Positions 6,385-6,955 of a stretch of 6,955 nucleotides of DNA are shown here, piece by piece. The stretch covers positions 1 through 6,955 of the forward strand of contig JAKSBO010001093.1 in assembly GCA_022361095.1 (NCBI GenBank). The letters are read 5' to 3'. The position numbers were made by a program, and so were the translations under genes. How positions within the stretch are numbered: the stretch's first letter is position 1; every line of letters starts with the position of its first letter. Source of the stretch: Desulfobacterales bacterium. GTDB lineage: Bacteria > Desulfobacterota > Desulfobacteria > Desulfobacterales > Desulfobacteraceae. The notes beneath the pieces were generated by a model that was not told the origin of the DNA, ran no database searches, and worked only from the letters and a program-made list of their open reading frames with translations.

Positions 6385-6402
6385 TATAACGGCCATGGGC
6401 CG
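6385..6402 (+). promoter_or_regulatory. Candidate -10 box and operator-like inverted repeat before the hydrolase gene
   Basis: TATAAC (6385-6390) is followed by CGGCC-ATG-GGCCG (6390-6402). Compared with copies A and B, both arms of the inverted repeat changed together (A to G in the left arm, T to C in the right arm), so the symmetry is kept. No TTGACA-like hexamer sits 15-18 bases upstream. Confidence 0.38.
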
Positions 6403-6483
6403 ACCTGGTCTATCAACACCCAGGCTCGCCCCACAACAAAGATTGAAAGAACCCAATGACTTATTGATCTCTTTCATATAAAA
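6385..6483 (+). repeat. Leader-like repeat, copy C, upstream of the alpha/beta hydrolase
   Basis: This is the most divergent copy (99 nt, one extra base near the right end). It matches copy B at about 53 of the first 66 positions and poorly after that except at the CTTTC-TATAAAAG tail. The stem GGGCCG (6397-6402) / CGCCCC (6427-6432) keeps the U-A pair of copies A/B as C-G, a compensatory change, but has one C-C mismatch. The inner stem is longer, CCTGG (6404-6408) with CCAGG (6420-6424). The block CCACAACAAAG/TTGAAAGA is preserved (6431-6450). It ends 25 bases before the TTG start of the hydrolase, whose own Shine-Dalgarno lies outside the repeat. Confidence 0.78.
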
Positions 6484-6496
6484 GGTCAACCGGCAT

Positions 6497-6502
6497 AAGG
6501 AG
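6497..6502 (+). promoter_or_regulatory. Shine-Dalgarno that sets the TTG start of the hydrolase
   Basis: AAGGAG is a full-strength ribosome site six bases before TTG at 6509-6511. No ATG or GTG lies in frame at a suitable distance, and the protein's first beta-strand begins only a few residues later, so the TTG is the likely start. Confidence 0.75.
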
Positions 6503-6508
6503 AAAGTT

Positions 6509-6955
6509 TTGAATCAGGTCAAGATACTGCAAGATGGGAACGAATCATTCAACGTTTTGGTACACAAATCCAATACAGATGCCCCAGTGGTCATTTTTGC
6601 AGCAGGGGCCGGCGGTCTTCCGGAACGGTATGCCACGCTTCTAAACACTTTGGCTGAATTGGGCTGTACGGTTGTTGCACCCCATTCTGAAAGGCTTATT
6701 TCGCCAGTCCCGGATGAAGCGTATTTGGTTTCCAGGGCAAGGCAATTGTCACTTGCTCTCGACGCATTCTCTAAACCCGTTACAAACGTGGTGGGTGTGG
6801 GGCACTCTATTGGTGCTGCCGTTCTTGTTGCGTTATCGGGAGGGCAGATGTGGTTGGGGCCGGGCCGGCGTGTAAAGAACATCATACCGGATAGCCGGTT
6901 AACGCGTTTATCCCTTCTGGCGGCACCCACCGATTTTTTTCAGGCCTCGGGGGCA
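6509..6955 (+). CDS. Alpha/beta-hydrolase fold protein, N-terminal part (runs off window)
   Basis: The frame is open for 149 codons to the window edge with no stop. The translation starts MNQVKILQDGNESFNVLVHK. It has the order of an alpha/beta hydrolase: strand VVIFAAGAGG (27-36), where the glycine-rich turn probably forms the oxyanion hole; helix ERYATLLNTLAELG; strand CTVVAPHS (53-60); helix with SRARQLSLALDAF; nucleophile elbow GVGHSIG (96-102) with Ser100 as nucleophile; then LTRLSLLAAPTDFF (131-144). The catalytic Asp and His would lie beyond the window. The substrate is unknown; the compact, mostly cytoplasmic-looking sequence without a signal peptide is compatible with a dienelactone-hydrolase-like or esterase/thioesterase role. 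Start choice rests on AAGGAG at 6497-6502 before a TTG. It sits behind repeat copy C, on the same strand as the aldo/keto reductase and 222 bases downstream, suggesting the two enzymes respond to the same signal. Confidence 0.82.
   Translation, partial: MNQVKILQDGNESFNVLVHKSNTDAPVVIFAAGAGGLPERYATLLNTLAELGCTVVAPHSERLISPVPDEAYLVSRARQLSLALDAFSKPVTNVVGVGHSIGAAVLVALSGGQMWLGPGRRVKNIIPDSRLTRLSLLAAPTDFFQASGA

Noticed and set aside
2965..6483. The three repeats as integron attC sites separating gene cassettes
   Set aside because: No RYYYAAC at the left edge, no GTTRRRY at the right edge and no overall palindrome; the repeats sit before rather than after genes, and an opposite-strand AraC gene lies between two of them.
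2965..6483. A CRISPR array or a MITE family
   Set aside because: Copies are kilobases apart with genes between them, so not CRISPR. The ends are not inverted repeats of each other and no target duplication is visible, so a MITE is not supported.
6514..6930. Minus-strand 138-codon frame at the right end
   Set aside because: It is antisense to the alpha/beta hydrolase, whose GHSIG elbow, strand pattern and ribosome site are convincing; the minus frame shows no family motif.

Overview
The window looks like an accessory or flexible part of the chromosome of an anaerobic Gram-negative bacterium. The best guess is a sulfate-reducing member of the Desulfobacterota, such as a Desulfobacter or Desulfobacula relative. 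The reasons are a membrane sensor kinase with a periplasmic c-type haem motif, a kinase H-box domain with the extended spacing I associate with that group, a LivF-type ABC remnant, and an aldo/keto reductase beside an AraC regulator. This placement is inference from protein style, not from a marker gene. Base composition is uneven: the kinase and CheV genes are AT-rich, while the livF remnant and the aldo/keto reductase are visibly GC-richer, which fits a patchwork history.

Layout, left to right. Positions 1-254 hold the decayed 3' end of a livF-like branched-chain amino-acid ABC ATPase, with a one-base frameshift. Positions 325-2676 encode an orphan hybrid-free histidine kinase: TM, Tll0287/DUF3365-like haem sensor, TM, two PAS domains, HisKA, HATPase. 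Then comes a 549-base non-coding stretch with a weak terminator-like hairpin, copy A of a repeated element and a doubtful 36-codon ORF. Positions 3226-4152 encode a CheV-type CheW-receiver coupling protein. Positions 4258-5079 (minus strand) encode an AraC-family regulator, divergent from an AKR13-like aldo/keto reductase at 5300-6286. The right end (6509-6955) is the start of an alpha/beta hydrolase that begins at TTG behind a strong Shine-Dalgarno and runs off the window.

The most unusual feature is a roughly 98-nt element present three times in the same orientation (2965-3062, 5193-5290, 6385-6483). Copies A and B are about 92% identical; copy C is about 80% identical to B over the first 66 positions and diverges after that. 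Each copy opens with a TATAAC box, followed by a compact GC-rich hairpin with a compensatory base change between copies, a highly conserved unpaired A-rich block, and a TATAAAA tail. Copies B and C end 9 and 25 bases before the start codons of two unrelated enzymes, the reductase and the hydrolase. Copy A stands in front of no recognisable gene. This looks like a shared promoter/5'-leader module, either an operator for the adjacent AraC protein or a structured cis-regulatory RNA, that joins the reductase and the hydrolase in one small regulon. I do not recognise it as a known riboswitch class.

The kinase and CheV proteins are both signalling proteins but have no partner (response regulator, CheA, receptor) in the window, so they are probably wired to genes elsewhere.
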